Origin: Longispora fulva
GTDB lineage: Bacteria > Actinomycetota > Actinomycetes > Mycobacteriales > Micromonosporaceae
DNA length: 64,000 bases
Assembly (NCBI RefSeq): GCF_015751905.1
Contig: NZ_JADOUF010000001.1
Location: 1,612,001-1,676,000 of the forward strand
Reading direction: 5' to 3'
The stretch's first letter is position 1. Every line of letters starts with the position of its first letter. Position numbers and translations under genes: made by a program. The notes under the pieces are model-generated. The model ran no database searches. It had not been told where the DNA came from and was given only the letters and a program-made list of their open reading frames with translations. Positions 45,335-54,518 of the stretch are shown here, piece after piece.

Positions 45335-47677
45335 GTGCGGCCACCGACCCGGGACATTTGGTTACCCATAGTGATGGGCTGCCTCCAGTTCGCGGTCTGG
45401 CCGATAGGCCCGTGGCTGACCGGCCGACCGGTCAACCCCACCCAGGCCATCGGCGCCGGCACCTGCGTCCTCCTGGCATTCCTCGCCCTGGCCTTCCGCC
45501 GCACGGCCCCCGTACCGGCCGTCGGCGTCGTGCTCGGCATGCTCGTCCTCGCCACCGCCATCGTCGCCCCCGTCTCCACGGAACTGTCCGAACAGCACCT
45601 GTTCGTCGTCGGCTTCGTCGACCTCGTCGCGCTGTATTCCGTGGCGGTGCACCGCCCGGCCCGCGCCTCGGTCCTGGCGGCCGTCGCCACGCTGGCCGCC
45701 CAGACCGTCATCCAGCTCGGGCTCGTCCAGTCCGGCGCGGTCGGTGCGATCGGCGTCCTGTTCAGCGCCTCGTCCTACTCTCTGGCCTGGGCCCTGGGCC
45801 GGGTGCGCCGCCGCTGGCGGGCCCGCAGGGAGGCCGTCGCGACCCGGCTGGCCGCGACCCGCGCCGACCACGCGTACGCCGCCGCCGAGGAGCGCCAACG
45901 CCTCGCCCGCGAACTGCACGACGTCTCCGCCCACCACCTCAGCGGCATCGTCGTGCACGCCCAGGCCGCACAGCGTCTCGCCGACCGGCAGCCCGAACTC
46001 GCCGCCCAGGCCCTCGCCTTCGCCGCCGCGACCGGCCAGGAGACCCTGGAGTCCCTGCGCCGCCTGGTCGAGGTGATGGACGTCGAGCCGGAGCCCGGGG
46101 CCGACGGGGAACCGCCGACCCTGCGGGCCGTCGGCGAACTGGCCGCCGGGTTCGCCCGGCTCGGGCACCCGGTCACCCTCGAGGTCGAGGGCGAGCGCGG
46201 CGCGGTGCCCGCCGACGTGGCCGCCGCCGGGCACCGGATCGTCCAGGAGGCACTGACCAACGCCCTGCGCTACGCCGGCGGTGCCCCGGTCCGCATCCGG
46301 CTCGGCTACGGCCCCGGCCTCGTCGTGATCACCGTGGACGACGACGGACAGGGCGGCGCGCAGCCGGCGGCCGGGCTCGGCTCCGGCCGGGGCGTGTCCG
46401 GCATGCGCGAACGGGCCCGCGAACTCGGCGGCGACCTGCAGGCCGGCCCCGGTCCCGACGGCGGCTGGACGGTCCGCGCGGTGCTGCCGTACGCCGAGGG
46501 GGTCCGGCCGAAGGCCGCCGACGTGGCCTGGTGGCGGCGGATGGGCGACGCCCAGGTCGTGGACGTGCTGCTCGCGGTCCTGGCCGGCGCGTGGCCGGCG
46601 CTGATCGCGTACGGGGCGGCCCGGCAGCCGGAGACGTCGCCGATGGCCCCGGGCGTGGCGTCCCCGGTGATCCTGACCCTGGTCCTGGCCCTGCACGGGG
46701 TGCCGGTGCTGTGGCGACGCACCGAACCGTGGCTGGCCCTCGCCGCCGTCCTCGCCGTCGACGGGCTGTGGCTCGGCCTGCTGCTGTCCGAGGCGCTGCC
46801 GCCGCGGGGATTCTGGCTGATCCTGATGGCGGCCCTGTCCGAGGGCCTGGTCGTCTACGCCGTCGGAGCCTACGCCCGGCGCGGCTGGCTGACCTGGCTG
46901 AGCGCGGTCGCCGCCGGCTCCGGGGTCGCGGCGGTGATCTGCGCCGTCGGGCACAAGCTCGACACGAGCGGCGGGAGTCTCCTCGAGGCGCTCACGTTCT
47001 GCCTGGGCTTCGCGCTGGTGTCCACGGCCGTGCTCGTGCTGTTCGCCTGGCTGCCCGGCCACTTCGTCGGCCGCCGCCGCGGCCGCGCCCTGCGACGCGA
47101 CACCGCCTCCCTGGACGCCGCCACCGCCACCGTCGTCGGGGCGGCCCGGGAGGAACGGGACCGGATCGCCCACGGGCTGCGCGGTTCCGTGTTCACCCAC
47201 ACCACCCGGGTCGTCGAACGCGCCGGCACCGGCGAGCCGGCGGCCCTGTCCGAGGTGGTCGCCGAGGCCCGCGCGGCCCTCGGCGCGATGCGCGAACTCC
47301 TCGGCGTGCTGCGGTCCGGCCCCGAGGGCGTCGACGGCAGCCCGGCGCCCACGGCCGCGGCGCTGCCCGGCCTGTGCGCCCGGCGCGGGGTGCAGCTGGC
47401 GGTCGAGGGCGAGCCGCGCCGGCTGCCGGTGGAGGTCGACGTGTCGGCGTACCGGCTGGTCGAGGCGGCGTTGACCCCGACGGAATACGCCGCCCGCGCC
47501 GAGGCGACCGTGGTGTATGGCAGCCGGCACCTGCGGGTGCACATCCTGGGCGCGCCGGCCCTGGCGGCGCACGTGGCGGAGTTCGCCGAACGGGTCGACG
47601 CCACGGGCGGCCGGTTGACCGTGAAGGCCGCGGAGTCGGGGTGCGACATCGACGCCTGGTACCCGGCCCCGGCCTGA
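45335..47677 (+). CDS. tandem NarL-type sensor histidine kinase, second half degenerate
   Basis: 780 residues made of two copies of the same plan. Copy 1: membrane segments (10-150), dimerisation/phosphoacceptor helix EERQRLARELHDVSAHH (His195), and ATPase with HRIVQEALTNALRYA and DDDGQG. Copy 2: membrane segments (about 405-575), then EERDRIAHGLRGSVFTH, where the acceptor His is Arg616, and an ATPase N-box reading YRLVEAALTPTEYAA without the Asn. So copy 2 should neither bind ATP nor be phosphorylated. NarL-type kinases signal to a LuxR-type response regulator; none is adjacent in the window. GTG 45335 has no strong ribosome site; ATG at codon 14 is an alternative. Confidence 0.85.
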   Translation: MRPPTRDIWLPIVMGCLQFAVWPIGPWLTGRPVNPTQAIGAGTCVLLAFLALAFRRTAPVPAVGVVLGMLVLATAIVAPVSTELSEQHLFVVGFVDLVALYSVAVHRPARASVLAAVATLAAQTVIQLGLVQSGAVGAIGVLFSASSYSLAWALGRVRRRWRARREAVATRLAATRADHAYAAAEERQRLARELHDVSAHHLSGIVVHAQAAQRLADRQPELAAQALAFAAATGQETLESLRRLVEVMDVEPEPGADGEPPTLRAVGELAAGFARLGHPVTLEVEGERGAVPADVAAAGHRIVQEALTNALRYAGGAPVRIRLGYGPGLVVITVDDDGQGGAQPAAGLGSGRGVSGMRERARELGGDLQAGPGPDGGWTVRAVLPYAEGVRPKAADVAWWRRMGDAQVVDVLLAVLAGAWPALIAYGAARQPETSPMAPGVASPVILTLVLALHGVPVLWRRTEPWLALAAVLAVDGLWLGLLLSEALPPRGFWLILMAALSEGLVVYAVGAYARRGWLTWLSAVAAGSGVAAVICAVGHKLDTSGGSLLEALTFCLGFALVSTAVLVLFAWLPGHFVGRRRGRALRRDTASLDAATATVVGAAREERDRIAHGLRGSVFTHTTRVVERAGTGEPAALSEVVAEARAALGAMRELLGVLRSGPEGVDGSPAPTAAALPGLCARRGVQLAVEGEPRRLPVEVDVSAYRLVEAALTPTEYAARAEATVVYGSRHLRVHILGAPALAAHVAEFAERVDATGGRLTVKAAESGCDIDAWYPAPA

Positions 47678-47745
47678 GCCAGCCGCGGCCGTCGCCCGGC
47701 CCGACCGGCCGCGGACCCGGTGCCTGTCCGCTGCCGGGCCCCGGC

Positions 47746-48225
47746 CTAGGCGGCGGCGATCGGGGCCAGCACCGCGCCGGTGAGTTCGACCAGGTCGGCG
47801 GGGGAGAGCTCGATCTCCAGGCCCCGCCGGCCGGCCGACACGTACACCGTGGCGAAGTCCGCCGCCGAGCTGTCCACGACCGTCGGCAGCCGTTTGCGCT
47901 GGCCGAGCGGGCTGATCCCGCCGCGCACGTACCCGGTGGTCCGTTCGGCGAGCACCGGGTCGGCCATCGCGGCCCGCTTGCCCCCGACGGCCGCCGCGAG
48001 CCCCTTGAGGTCCAGGCTGCCGGCGACCGGCACGACGGCGACGGTCAGCGTGCCGTCCACGTCGGTCACGAGAGTCTTGAACACCCGCCCGGCCTCGACG
48101 CCCAACGCCTCGACGGCCTCCGCGCCGAACGACGCCGCCCCCGGGTCGTGCGGGTACTCGTGCACCACATGGGTCAGTTTCCGCCGCGCGAGCAGGGCGG
48201 TCGCGGGTGTTCCTCTGCCGGCCAC
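47746..48225 (-). CDS. YbaK/EbsC-type Cys-tRNA(Pro) deacylase
   Basis: 159 residues, the usual YbaK size. ARRKLTHVVHEYPHD at the N-terminus, GRVFKTLVTDVDG, KRAAMADP, TGYVRGGISPLGQRKRLPTV and ELSPADLVELTGA are all in family order. The Lys of VFKTL is the conserved catalytic-site residue. It hydrolyses Cys mischarged on tRNA-Pro. GTG 48225 gives the expected N-terminus; the longer frame upstream is the out-of-frame tail of the nitroreductase. Confidence 0.92.
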   Translation of the reverse strand: MAGRGTPATALLARRKLTHVVHEYPHDPGAASFGAEAVEALGVEAGRVFKTLVTDVDGTLTVAVVPVAGSLDLKGLAAAVGGKRAAMADPVLAERTTGYVRGGISPLGQRKRLPTVVDSSAADFATVYVSAGRRGLEIELSPADLVELTGAVLAPIAAA

Positions 48226-48248
48226 ACCCTGATTCTTCCGTACGCCCG

Positions 48249-48690
48249 TCAGACCCTCTCGACCACCACCAGCGGGATGTCGCGCCCGGCCACCTCCTGG
48301 TACGCGTCGTAGCGGGGGAACCGCTCCGCCATCGCCCGCCACAGGCGCTCCTTCTCCGGCCCGGACGCCGCGCGCGCCGCTCCCGCGCGCCGCTCCCGCG
48401 TACCGCTCCGCCCCGATCTGCACCTCGACGGCGGGTTCGGCGGCCAGGTTGAGATACCAGGCCGGGTGCCGTGGGGCCCCGCCGTTGGAGGCGACCAGGA
48501 CGACGCTGTCGCCGTCGCGGCCGTAGATGAGCGCGGTCCGCCGGAGCCGGCCGGTGCGCCGGCCCCGGGTGACGAGCAGCAGGATGTCGTTGCCGTGCAG
48601 CCGGCCGCCGTCCCGGCCGTCGGTGTCGACGTAGCGGCGGATGTGCTGGGCCACCCATTCGGTGGGACTGTCCAGAATGTCATCGGTCAT
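48249..48690 (-). pseudogene. F420-type nitroreductase (DDN family) broken by a tandem duplication
   Basis: From ATG 48690 the frame reads MTDDILDSPTEWVAQHIRR, GGRLHGNDILLLVTRGRRTG and AWYLNLAAEPAVEVQIG, the deazaflavin-dependent nitroreductase fold. It then hits an exact 13-base tandem duplication at 48372-48397. The rest of the homology (EKERLWRAMAERFPRYDAYQ, IPLVVVERV) continues in another frame to 48249. Removing one unit rejoins the halves as ERYAGAARAASGPEKERL with no residue missing. So the gene is recently disrupted, or phase-variable, or the assembly misread a repeat. Intact members use F420H2 to reduce quinones or nitro compounds. Confidence 0.85.
48372..48397. repeat. 13-bp tandem duplication inside the nitroreductase gene
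   Basis: Unit GCGCGCCGCTCCC occurs at 48372-48384 and again at 48385-48397 with no mismatch. Thirteen is not a multiple of three, so the duplication shifts the reading frame. Confidence 0.9.
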
Positions 48691-48833
48691 GCCCCGACGA
48701 TACGGACTCCCGGCACCGCACCCGTCGGGTAGTCGGCACGGGTATTGACCCCGATCATGTGTTCGGGGACACTGCCTGACACGGGGAAGGGCGATGCTGG
48801 CGTGCCCTCCTGGTCGACCAAGGAGGATGGTGC

Positions 48834-50108
48834 ATGCCCACTGTGCTCGATCGGGCCCGCGCCGTCGCCGCGCACAGCCCTTCCCGGCTGCGGTCCCTCG
48901 GGGCACTCGCGGTCGCCGGGCTGCTCCTCCTCGGCCTGGTCGGCGGGATCACGCTCGACAACCGCGCCACGGCGGCCCGTGACCTGGCCACCCGCAGCGA
49001 GCCGCTGTCGCTGGACGCCCAGGAGTTGTACCGCTCGCTGGCCGACGCCGACGCCACCGCCGCCAGCGGATTCCTGGCCGGCGGGATCGAGCCCGCGCTG
49101 CTGCGCGAACGGTATGACGCCGATATCGCCCGCGCGATGGCCAGCCTGAGCGACGCCACAGCCGTGGGCGGGGCGGACGCCGCCGGATTCGCCCAGGTCG
49201 CCCGCGACATCCCCGTCTACACCGGACTGGTGGAGACCGCGCGGACGAACAACCGGCAGGGCCAGCCCGTCGGAGCGGCGTACCTGCGGGAGGCCTCCGG
49301 GCTGATGCAGAACAGCATGCTCCCCGCCGTGAACCGGGGCTACACGGCCCAGAACGCCAGCGCCGCCGCCGACGGGGACCGGGCCACCGGCTTCCCGTGG
49401 TGGCTCGTGATCGTGCTCGTCCTCGTCGGCGCGGGTCTCTACCTGGGCCAACGTGACCTGGCCCGCAGGACCCGCCGCGTGTTCAACCAGGGCCTGGTCG
49501 CCGCCACCCTCGCCGTGGCGCTCGCCTTCGGCTGGGCGGTGATCGGCCTCGGCGCCGAGGCCGTGCACCTGTCCACCGCCCGGTCCGAGGGCTCCGACCC
49601 GGTGCTGGCGCTGTCCGCGATCAGACTCGCGGCGTTGCAGGCCCGCGCGGACGAGAGCCTGACCCTGGTGGCCCGGGGCACCGGCGACTCCTACGAGGCG
49701 GACTTCGCCCGGCAGGTCGCCTTCATCGGCGGCCGGGGCGGGTTCGACCGCACCGCGGAGCTGACCCGGCACCTGCCGGTGTCCGGTCTGGTCGGCGAGG
49801 CGCGGACCGCGTTCAACAGCTGGCTCGGCGCGCACGCCAAGGTCCGCGAGCTCGACAAGGCCGGCAACTACCCGGACGCCGTGCAGACCGCCATCGGGTC
49901 GGCCCCGACGTCGGCGGCCTCGGCGTTCACCGTCCTCGACGCCCGGCTGGGCGCGGCGATCGAACGCAGCCAGGCCACGTTCGCCACCGAGGCGGCCAGG
50001 GCGCGCGGTTCCGTCGCCGGGGTGGGCGTCGGCTTCGGGCTGCTGTGCGCGCTCGGCGCGGCCGCGGCGGCGTGGGGCGTCGGCCAGCGGGTCAAGGAGT
50101 ACCGATGA
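48834..50108 (+). CDS. glnX: GlnX-like membrane sensor protein
   Basis: 424 residues. Four membrane helices: about residues 25-45, 185-203, 215-235 and 395-415, with two extracytoplasmic helical domains between them (residues 46-180 and 240-390), which resemble four-helix sensor bundles. In mycobacteria and corynebacteria glnX-glnH-pknG form an operon in which GlnX links extracellular amino-acid binding by GlnH to the kinase PknG; gene order here supports the same name. AGGAGG lies six bases before ATG 48834. The stop overlaps glnH by ATGA. The sequence itself has no enzymatic motif, so the call rests on topology and context. Confidence 0.8.
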   Translation: MPTVLDRARAVAAHSPSRLRSLGALAVAGLLLLGLVGGITLDNRATAARDLATRSEPLSLDAQELYRSLADADATAASGFLAGGIEPALLRERYDADIARAMASLSDATAVGGADAAGFAQVARDIPVYTGLVETARTNNRQGQPVGAAYLREASGLMQNSMLPAVNRGYTAQNASAAADGDRATGFPWWLVIVLVLVGAGLYLGQRDLARRTRRVFNQGLVAATLAVALAFGWAVIGLGAEAVHLSTARSEGSDPVLALSAIRLAALQARADESLTLVARGTGDSYEADFARQVAFIGGRGGFDRTAELTRHLPVSGLVGEARTAFNSWLGAHAKVRELDKAGNYPDAVQTAIGSAPTSAASAFTVLDARLGAAIERSQATFATEAARARGSVAGVGVGFGLLCALGAAAAAWGVGQRVKEYR

Positions 50109-51085
50109 ACAAGGGTTTTCCGCTCGTGGTCCTGCTCGCCGGGGCGCTGCTCGCCGGCTGCTCGGTGTCCGTGCCACCGGCCACCCCGCAGCCCTCCCCG
50201 GCGCGGCCCCGCCCCGTCGGCGTGGTGGAAGGGCCCGGAGCCGTGCCGAGTCCGGTCGCGCCCGGCGCCGTGCCGCAGTGCGACCCCCGGGCCAGCCTGC
50301 GCCCCGACGGCGCGCTGCCCGCGCCCGGGGCCATGCCGGCCGGTTCGACGATGCGGAGGATCCAGGACCGGGGCCGGCTCGTCGTCGGCGTCGACCAGAA
50401 CGCCTTCCTGTTCGGCTACCGCAACCCGGCCACCGGGCAGCTCGAGGGCTTCGACATCGAGATGCTCCGCGCGGTCGCGAGCGCCATCCTCGGCGACCCG
50501 GACGCCATCACCTACAAGGTGATCACCCAGGCCCAGCGGATCCCGGTCGTGAAGTCCGGCGAGGTGGACATCGTCGCCGACACGATGACGATCACCTGCG
50601 GCCGGCTCCAGGAGGTCACCTTCTCCACGGTGTACTACGAGGACGGCCAGAAGGTCATGGTCCTCAAGGGCTCCGGCATCAAGGGCCCCGACGACCTCGG
50701 TGGCAAACGCGCCTGCGCGTCCAAGGGCACGACGTCGATCGCCGAGTTCCAGAAGCTGCCGGCCAAGCCCGTCACCGTCGGGGTGGACAACTGGACCGAC
50801 TGCCTCGTGATGCTCCAGCAGGGCCAGGTGGACGCCATCTCCACCGACGGCGGCATCCTGGCCGGCATGGTCGCCCAGGACCCCAACACCGAGATCGTCG
50901 GCCGGGCGTTCACCGAGGAGCCCTACGGCCTGGCCATCGCCAAGGAGAACCCCGACCTCGTGCGGTTCGTCAACGCCGTCCTGGAGAAGACGAAGGCGAA
51001 CGGCGAGTGGGCCGCCAGCTACCGGCGGTGGCTCGAACCCCGGATGGGACCGCAGGCCCCGCCCCCGGCGAAGTACCTGCCGTGA
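50105..51085 (+). CDS. glnH: GlnH-like amino-acid-binding lipoprotein
   Basis: 326 residues. Signal peptide FPLVVLLAGALLAGC with lipobox, a long Pro/Ala linker (residues 20-75), then a family 3 solute-binding fold: RGRLVVGVDQNAFLFGYRNP, GFDIEMLRAVASAILGD, VDIVADTMTITCGR and YGLAIAKENPDLV. It should bind an amino acid such as Asp or Glu outside the membrane. There is no amino-acid ABC permease nearby; with glnX and pknG as partners its role is sensing rather than uptake, as described for the mycobacterial system. Confidence 0.88.
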   Translation: MNKGFPLVVLLAGALLAGCSVSVPPATPQPSPARPRPVGVVEGPGAVPSPVAPGAVPQCDPRASLRPDGALPAPGAMPAGSTMRRIQDRGRLVVGVDQNAFLFGYRNPATGQLEGFDIEMLRAVASAILGDPDAITYKVITQAQRIPVVKSGEVDIVADTMTITCGRLQEVTFSTVYYEDGQKVMVLKGSGIKGPDDLGGKRACASKGTTSIAEFQKLPAKPVTVGVDNWTDCLVMLQQGQVDAISTDGGILAGMVAQDPNTEIVGRAFTEEPYGLAIAKENPDLVRFVNAVLEKTKANGEWAASYRRWLEPRMGPQAPPPAKYLP

Positions 51086-52296
51086 CCCGACCGTTCCCCG
51101 CCGACCGGGCCGACGAGGCGCTCGGCCGGTTGGCCGCCGAACACGACCGGATCTCGGCCACCCTGGTCGAACTCGACGCGCACCCGGCCCGCCGGCTGCT
51201 CGACGTCGGCGTCCTGACCGGCCAGACCGCGCGCCGCTGGGCCGTGGCCCGGGCCGGCATCGAGCAGCTGTGGAAGCTGTACGAGGCGTACCAGGCCGTC
51301 CTGCACCACGCCCGCGACGTCCGGGCCCGCCGGGCCAGACCGAACGCCGAGGACCTCGCCGAGCTGACCACCCTGCTGCTGGGCCGCTCGGTGTGGCTGG
51401 TCGGCCCGGACGTGCCCCTCGGCCAGCGCAGCCTCGCCGGCCCCACGGCCGTGGTCGAGGAACTCAGCCTGGCCGAGGCCGTGGCCCGGATGGAACAGGC
51501 GTTCGCGACGGCGTCCGGCCTGGTCGCGGCGGTGGACGCCGTGTGGACGGCCCTGAACCCGGAACTCGCGGCCCTCGGCGACCGGTTGGCGTCCACCCAC
51601 CGGCTGGCCGGCGACCTGGGTTCCGCCGTGGACCCGGGGCTGGACCGGGACCTGGAGGCGCTACGCACCGGGGTGCAGTCCGACCCGCTGGCGTTCGTCA
51701 CCCCGGAGGGGCCGGACCGTTCGACGCTGGACCGGCTGGCCGACCGGATCACGTCGACGCACGCCGGCCTGGAGCGCGCCGCGCGCAGCCGCGACGAGCT
51801 GGAGTCCCTGATCGTCCGGCTGGAGACCGGCATGGCCGAGCTGGCCGCCGGGGAGGACGAAGCCGCGGCCGTGCACGCGACCGTGGTGGAGAAGATCAGC
51901 GCCCCGCCGGTGCCGGCGCCGCCGACGGTGACCGGTCCGCTGCGGACCCGGCTCGAGGCGCTGCGGGTGCTCGGGCAGCGCGGCCGGTGGGCGCTGCTGG
52001 CCGAGGAGGCCGAACGGGTCACCGAGGCGATGCGTGCGGCCGGGGGCGCGGTCGCCGCCCGGCGCGCCGAGCTGACCGGGCTGCTGGACCGGCGTACGGA
52101 GCTGCGCGGCCGGCTCGCGGCGTACCGGGCGAAGGCGCACCGGCTCGGCCTCGCCGAGGACGCCGAGCTCGCCGGCCGGCACGAGGAGGCCCGGCTGCTG
52201 CTGTGGACGGCGCCCTGCGACCTGGAGGCCGCGGCGGCGGCGGTCACCCGGTACCAGCGGGCGGTCCTCGCCCGAGACTACGGAGGCACCCGATGA
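51082..52296 (+). CDS. coiled-coil protein in the pknG operon
   Basis: 404 residues, almost entirely helical, rich in Ala, Leu, Arg and Glu, with heptad-like stretches such as LEALRTGV, RSRDELESLIVRLETGM and RRAELTGLLDRRTELRGRL. No Cys apart from one late residue, no membrane segment and no catalytic motif. GTG 51082 overlaps the glnH stop and its own stop overlaps pknG by ATGA, so it is translated in strict coupling with both. I do not recognise a named family; a scaffold or adaptor for the kinase is inference from position. Confidence 0.75.
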   Translation: MTRPFPADRADEALGRLAAEHDRISATLVELDAHPARRLLDVGVLTGQTARRWAVARAGIEQLWKLYEAYQAVLHHARDVRARRARPNAEDLAELTTLLLGRSVWLVGPDVPLGQRSLAGPTAVVEELSLAEAVARMEQAFATASGLVAAVDAVWTALNPELAALGDRLASTHRLAGDLGSAVDPGLDRDLEALRTGVQSDPLAFVTPEGPDRSTLDRLADRITSTHAGLERAARSRDELESLIVRLETGMAELAAGEDEAAAVHATVVEKISAPPVPAPPTVTGPLRTRLEALRVLGQRGRWALLAEEAERVTEAMRAAGGAVAARRAELTGLLDRRTELRGRLAAYRAKAHRLGLAEDAELAGRHEEARLLLWTAPCDLEAAAAAVTRYQRAVLARDYGGTR

Positions 52297-54518
52297 CGAT
52301 CTGCGACCGGCCCGGCTGCGGCGGCACGGTGGAGGACGGCTACTGCGACGTCGCGGGGCACGCCTACGGCACGGCCCCGGCCGGCGCGACCGGCTCCTCG
52401 GCCTCGGTGGCCACGTCCCCGTCGAGCGGCCCCGCCACGATCGGGCTCAGTTCCGCGCGCGGCTCCCGCAGGCCGGGCTCCGGCCGCACCTCCGGCCGCA
52501 CGGTCGGCCGGGGCACCCTGGGCGCCGGCCTGATCGACATCGCCCCGGTGCCGTACCGCGACCCGGCCACCGCCGTGCTCGACACCGCGGAGGTGCCCGA
52601 GCGCAAGCGGTTCTGCAGCCGCTGCTCGGAGCCCGTGGGCCGGGCGTCCGGCGACCGGCCGGGGCGCACCGAGGGCTTCTGCAAGGCGTGCGGCCACGCC
52701 TACTCCTTCACGCCGAAGCTGCGCCGCGGCGAGCTGCTCGGTGGCCAGTACGAGGTGCTCGGCCCGATCGCGCACGGCGGCCTGGGCTGGATCTACCTGG
52801 CCAAAGACCGCAACGTCAGCGACGCGTGGCGGGTGCTCAAGGGCCTGCTCGACTCCGGTGACGCTGACGCGATGGCCGCGGCGGTGGCCGAGCGCCGGTT
52901 CCTCGCCGAGGTCGACCACCCCAACATCGTGAAGATCTACAACTTCGTGCAGCACGTGGACGCGACGTCGGGGGAGAACGTCGGCTACACGGTGATGGAG
53001 TACGTCGGCGGCCGGTCGCTGCGCGACATCCTCCTCGACGAGCGGGCGGCCGGCGGGCACCAGGGGCCGCTGCCGGCGGAGCGCGCGATCGCGTACATGC
53101 TGGAGATCCTGCCGGCGCTGGGCTACCTGCACCAGCGGGGCCTGCTGTTCTGCGACTTCAAGCCGGACAACGTGATCCAGACCGAGGAGCAGCTCAAACT
53201 CATCGACCTGGGCGGGGTGCGCCGGATCGACGACCTGGACAGCGCCATCTACGGCACGGTCGGCTACCAGGCGCCGGAGATCGCCGACGAGGGGCCGTCG
53301 GTCAGCTCGGACCTCTACACGGTGGGCCGCACCCTGGCCGTGCTGAGCCTGAACTTCCAGGGCTACGCCACCACCCGCTCCGACGCGCTGCCCCCGGTGT
53401 CGGCGACCCCAGAGCTCGCCGACGCCGAGTCCTTCCACCGCTTCCTGCGCCGGGCGACCCACCTGACCCCGGACCTGCGGTTCGCCTCGGCCGCCGACAT
53501 GGCGGAACAACTCACGGGGGTACTCCGCGAGCTCCTCGCCAGCCGCGACGGCCAGCCCCGCCCGGCCCCGTCGACCCTGTTCGGTCCGGAACAGCGGGTC
53601 GCGCCGGCCGACCCGGACCCGGCGGAGGCCGCGGCGTGCCTGCCCGTGCCCCTGGTCGACCTCACCGACCCGGCCGCGGGCTTCCTGGCCAGCATCACCG
53701 TCACCGACCCGGCCGAGCTGCTCGCCCTGCTGGCCGCGGCCCCGCGGACCACTCTCGAGGTGACCCTGCGCCGGGTCCGGGCGCACCTCGCGGCCGGCGA
53801 CGTGCCCGCCGCGTCCGCCGAGCTGGCCCAGGTGCCCGCCGACGAGGCGCTCGACTGGCGGGTCGGCTGGTTCAAGGGGATCGCAGCGCTGTCCGCCGGC
53901 GACACGACCGGGGCCACGGCCCTGTTCGACGCCGTGTACGACGCGCTGCCCGGCGAGGCGGCCCCCAAACTCGCGCTCGCCGCGACCGCCGAGTGCGCCG
54001 CGGACCTGGCCACCGCCGACCGGTACTACGAACTGGTCTGGCGCACCGACCGCGGCTACGTCGGCGCGGCGTTCGGCCTGGCCCGGGTCCGGGTGGCCGC
54101 CGGCCGGCACACCGCGGCCCGCGACGCCCTCGACGCCGTCCCGCACACCTCCAGCCACCACCTCACCGCCCAGCTCGCCGCGATCACCGCCCACGTGAAC
54201 GGTCGGGCCCCCGGCGACCTGTCCGCCGCGGAACTCCTCGCGGCCGGCGCGCGCCTGGACGCCCTCACGGTCGACGCTGAGCGGCGCGGCTGGATCGTCC
54301 TGGACCTGCTGTCGGCGGCCCTGGCCTGGCACGACGCCGGCCGTCCCGGCGGGGAGCCCCCGGGCGCCCGGCTCCTCGGCACAGGCCTCACCGAGCGGGA
54401 CCTGCGCACCGGCCTGGAGGCCGCGTACCGCACCCTGGCCCGGCTCGCCCCCGACGCGGCTACCCGGGTGAACCTCGTCGACCAGGCCAACGTGGTGCGG
54501 CCCAGGACGTGGGTGTGA
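52293..54518 (+). CDS. pknG: serine/threonine protein kinase PknG
   Basis: 741 residues, close to mycobacterial PknG. Order: N-terminal zinc-ribbon-like CDRPGCGGTVEDGYCD, Arg/Ser-rich linker, rubredoxin-like domain with two Cys pairs (FCSRC at 109, FCKAC near 129), kinase domain 145-415, and a C-terminal TPR region. In the kinase: VLKGLL with the catalytic Lys near 182, LLFCDFKPDNVIQ (no Arg before Asp, as in PknG) and LIDLGGVRR in place of DFG. PknG adjusts central nitrogen/carbon metabolism by phosphorylating the FHA protein GarA/OdhI. Unlike mycobacteria, a phosphatase, vWA and FHA gene follow in the same operon. Confidence 0.95.
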   Translation: MTICDRPGCGGTVEDGYCDVAGHAYGTAPAGATGSSASVATSPSSGPATIGLSSARGSRRPGSGRTSGRTVGRGTLGAGLIDIAPVPYRDPATAVLDTAEVPERKRFCSRCSEPVGRASGDRPGRTEGFCKACGHAYSFTPKLRRGELLGGQYEVLGPIAHGGLGWIYLAKDRNVSDAWRVLKGLLDSGDADAMAAAVAERRFLAEVDHPNIVKIYNFVQHVDATSGENVGYTVMEYVGGRSLRDILLDERAAGGHQGPLPAERAIAYMLEILPALGYLHQRGLLFCDFKPDNVIQTEEQLKLIDLGGVRRIDDLDSAIYGTVGYQAPEIADEGPSVSSDLYTVGRTLAVLSLNFQGYATTRSDALPPVSATPELADAESFHRFLRRATHLTPDLRFASAADMAEQLTGVLRELLASRDGQPRPAPSTLFGPEQRVAPADPDPAEAAACLPVPLVDLTDPAAGFLASITVTDPAELLALLAAAPRTTLEVTLRRVRAHLAAGDVPAASAELAQVPADEALDWRVGWFKGIAALSAGDTTGATALFDAVYDALPGEAAPKLALAATAECAADLATADRYYELVWRTDRGYVGAAFGLARVRVAAGRHTAARDALDAVPHTSSHHLTAQLAAITAHVNGRAPGDLSAAELLAAGARLDALTVDAERRGWIVLDLLSAALAWHDAGRPGGEPPGARLLGTGLTERDLRTGLEAAYRTLARLAPDAATRVNLVDQANVVRPRTWV

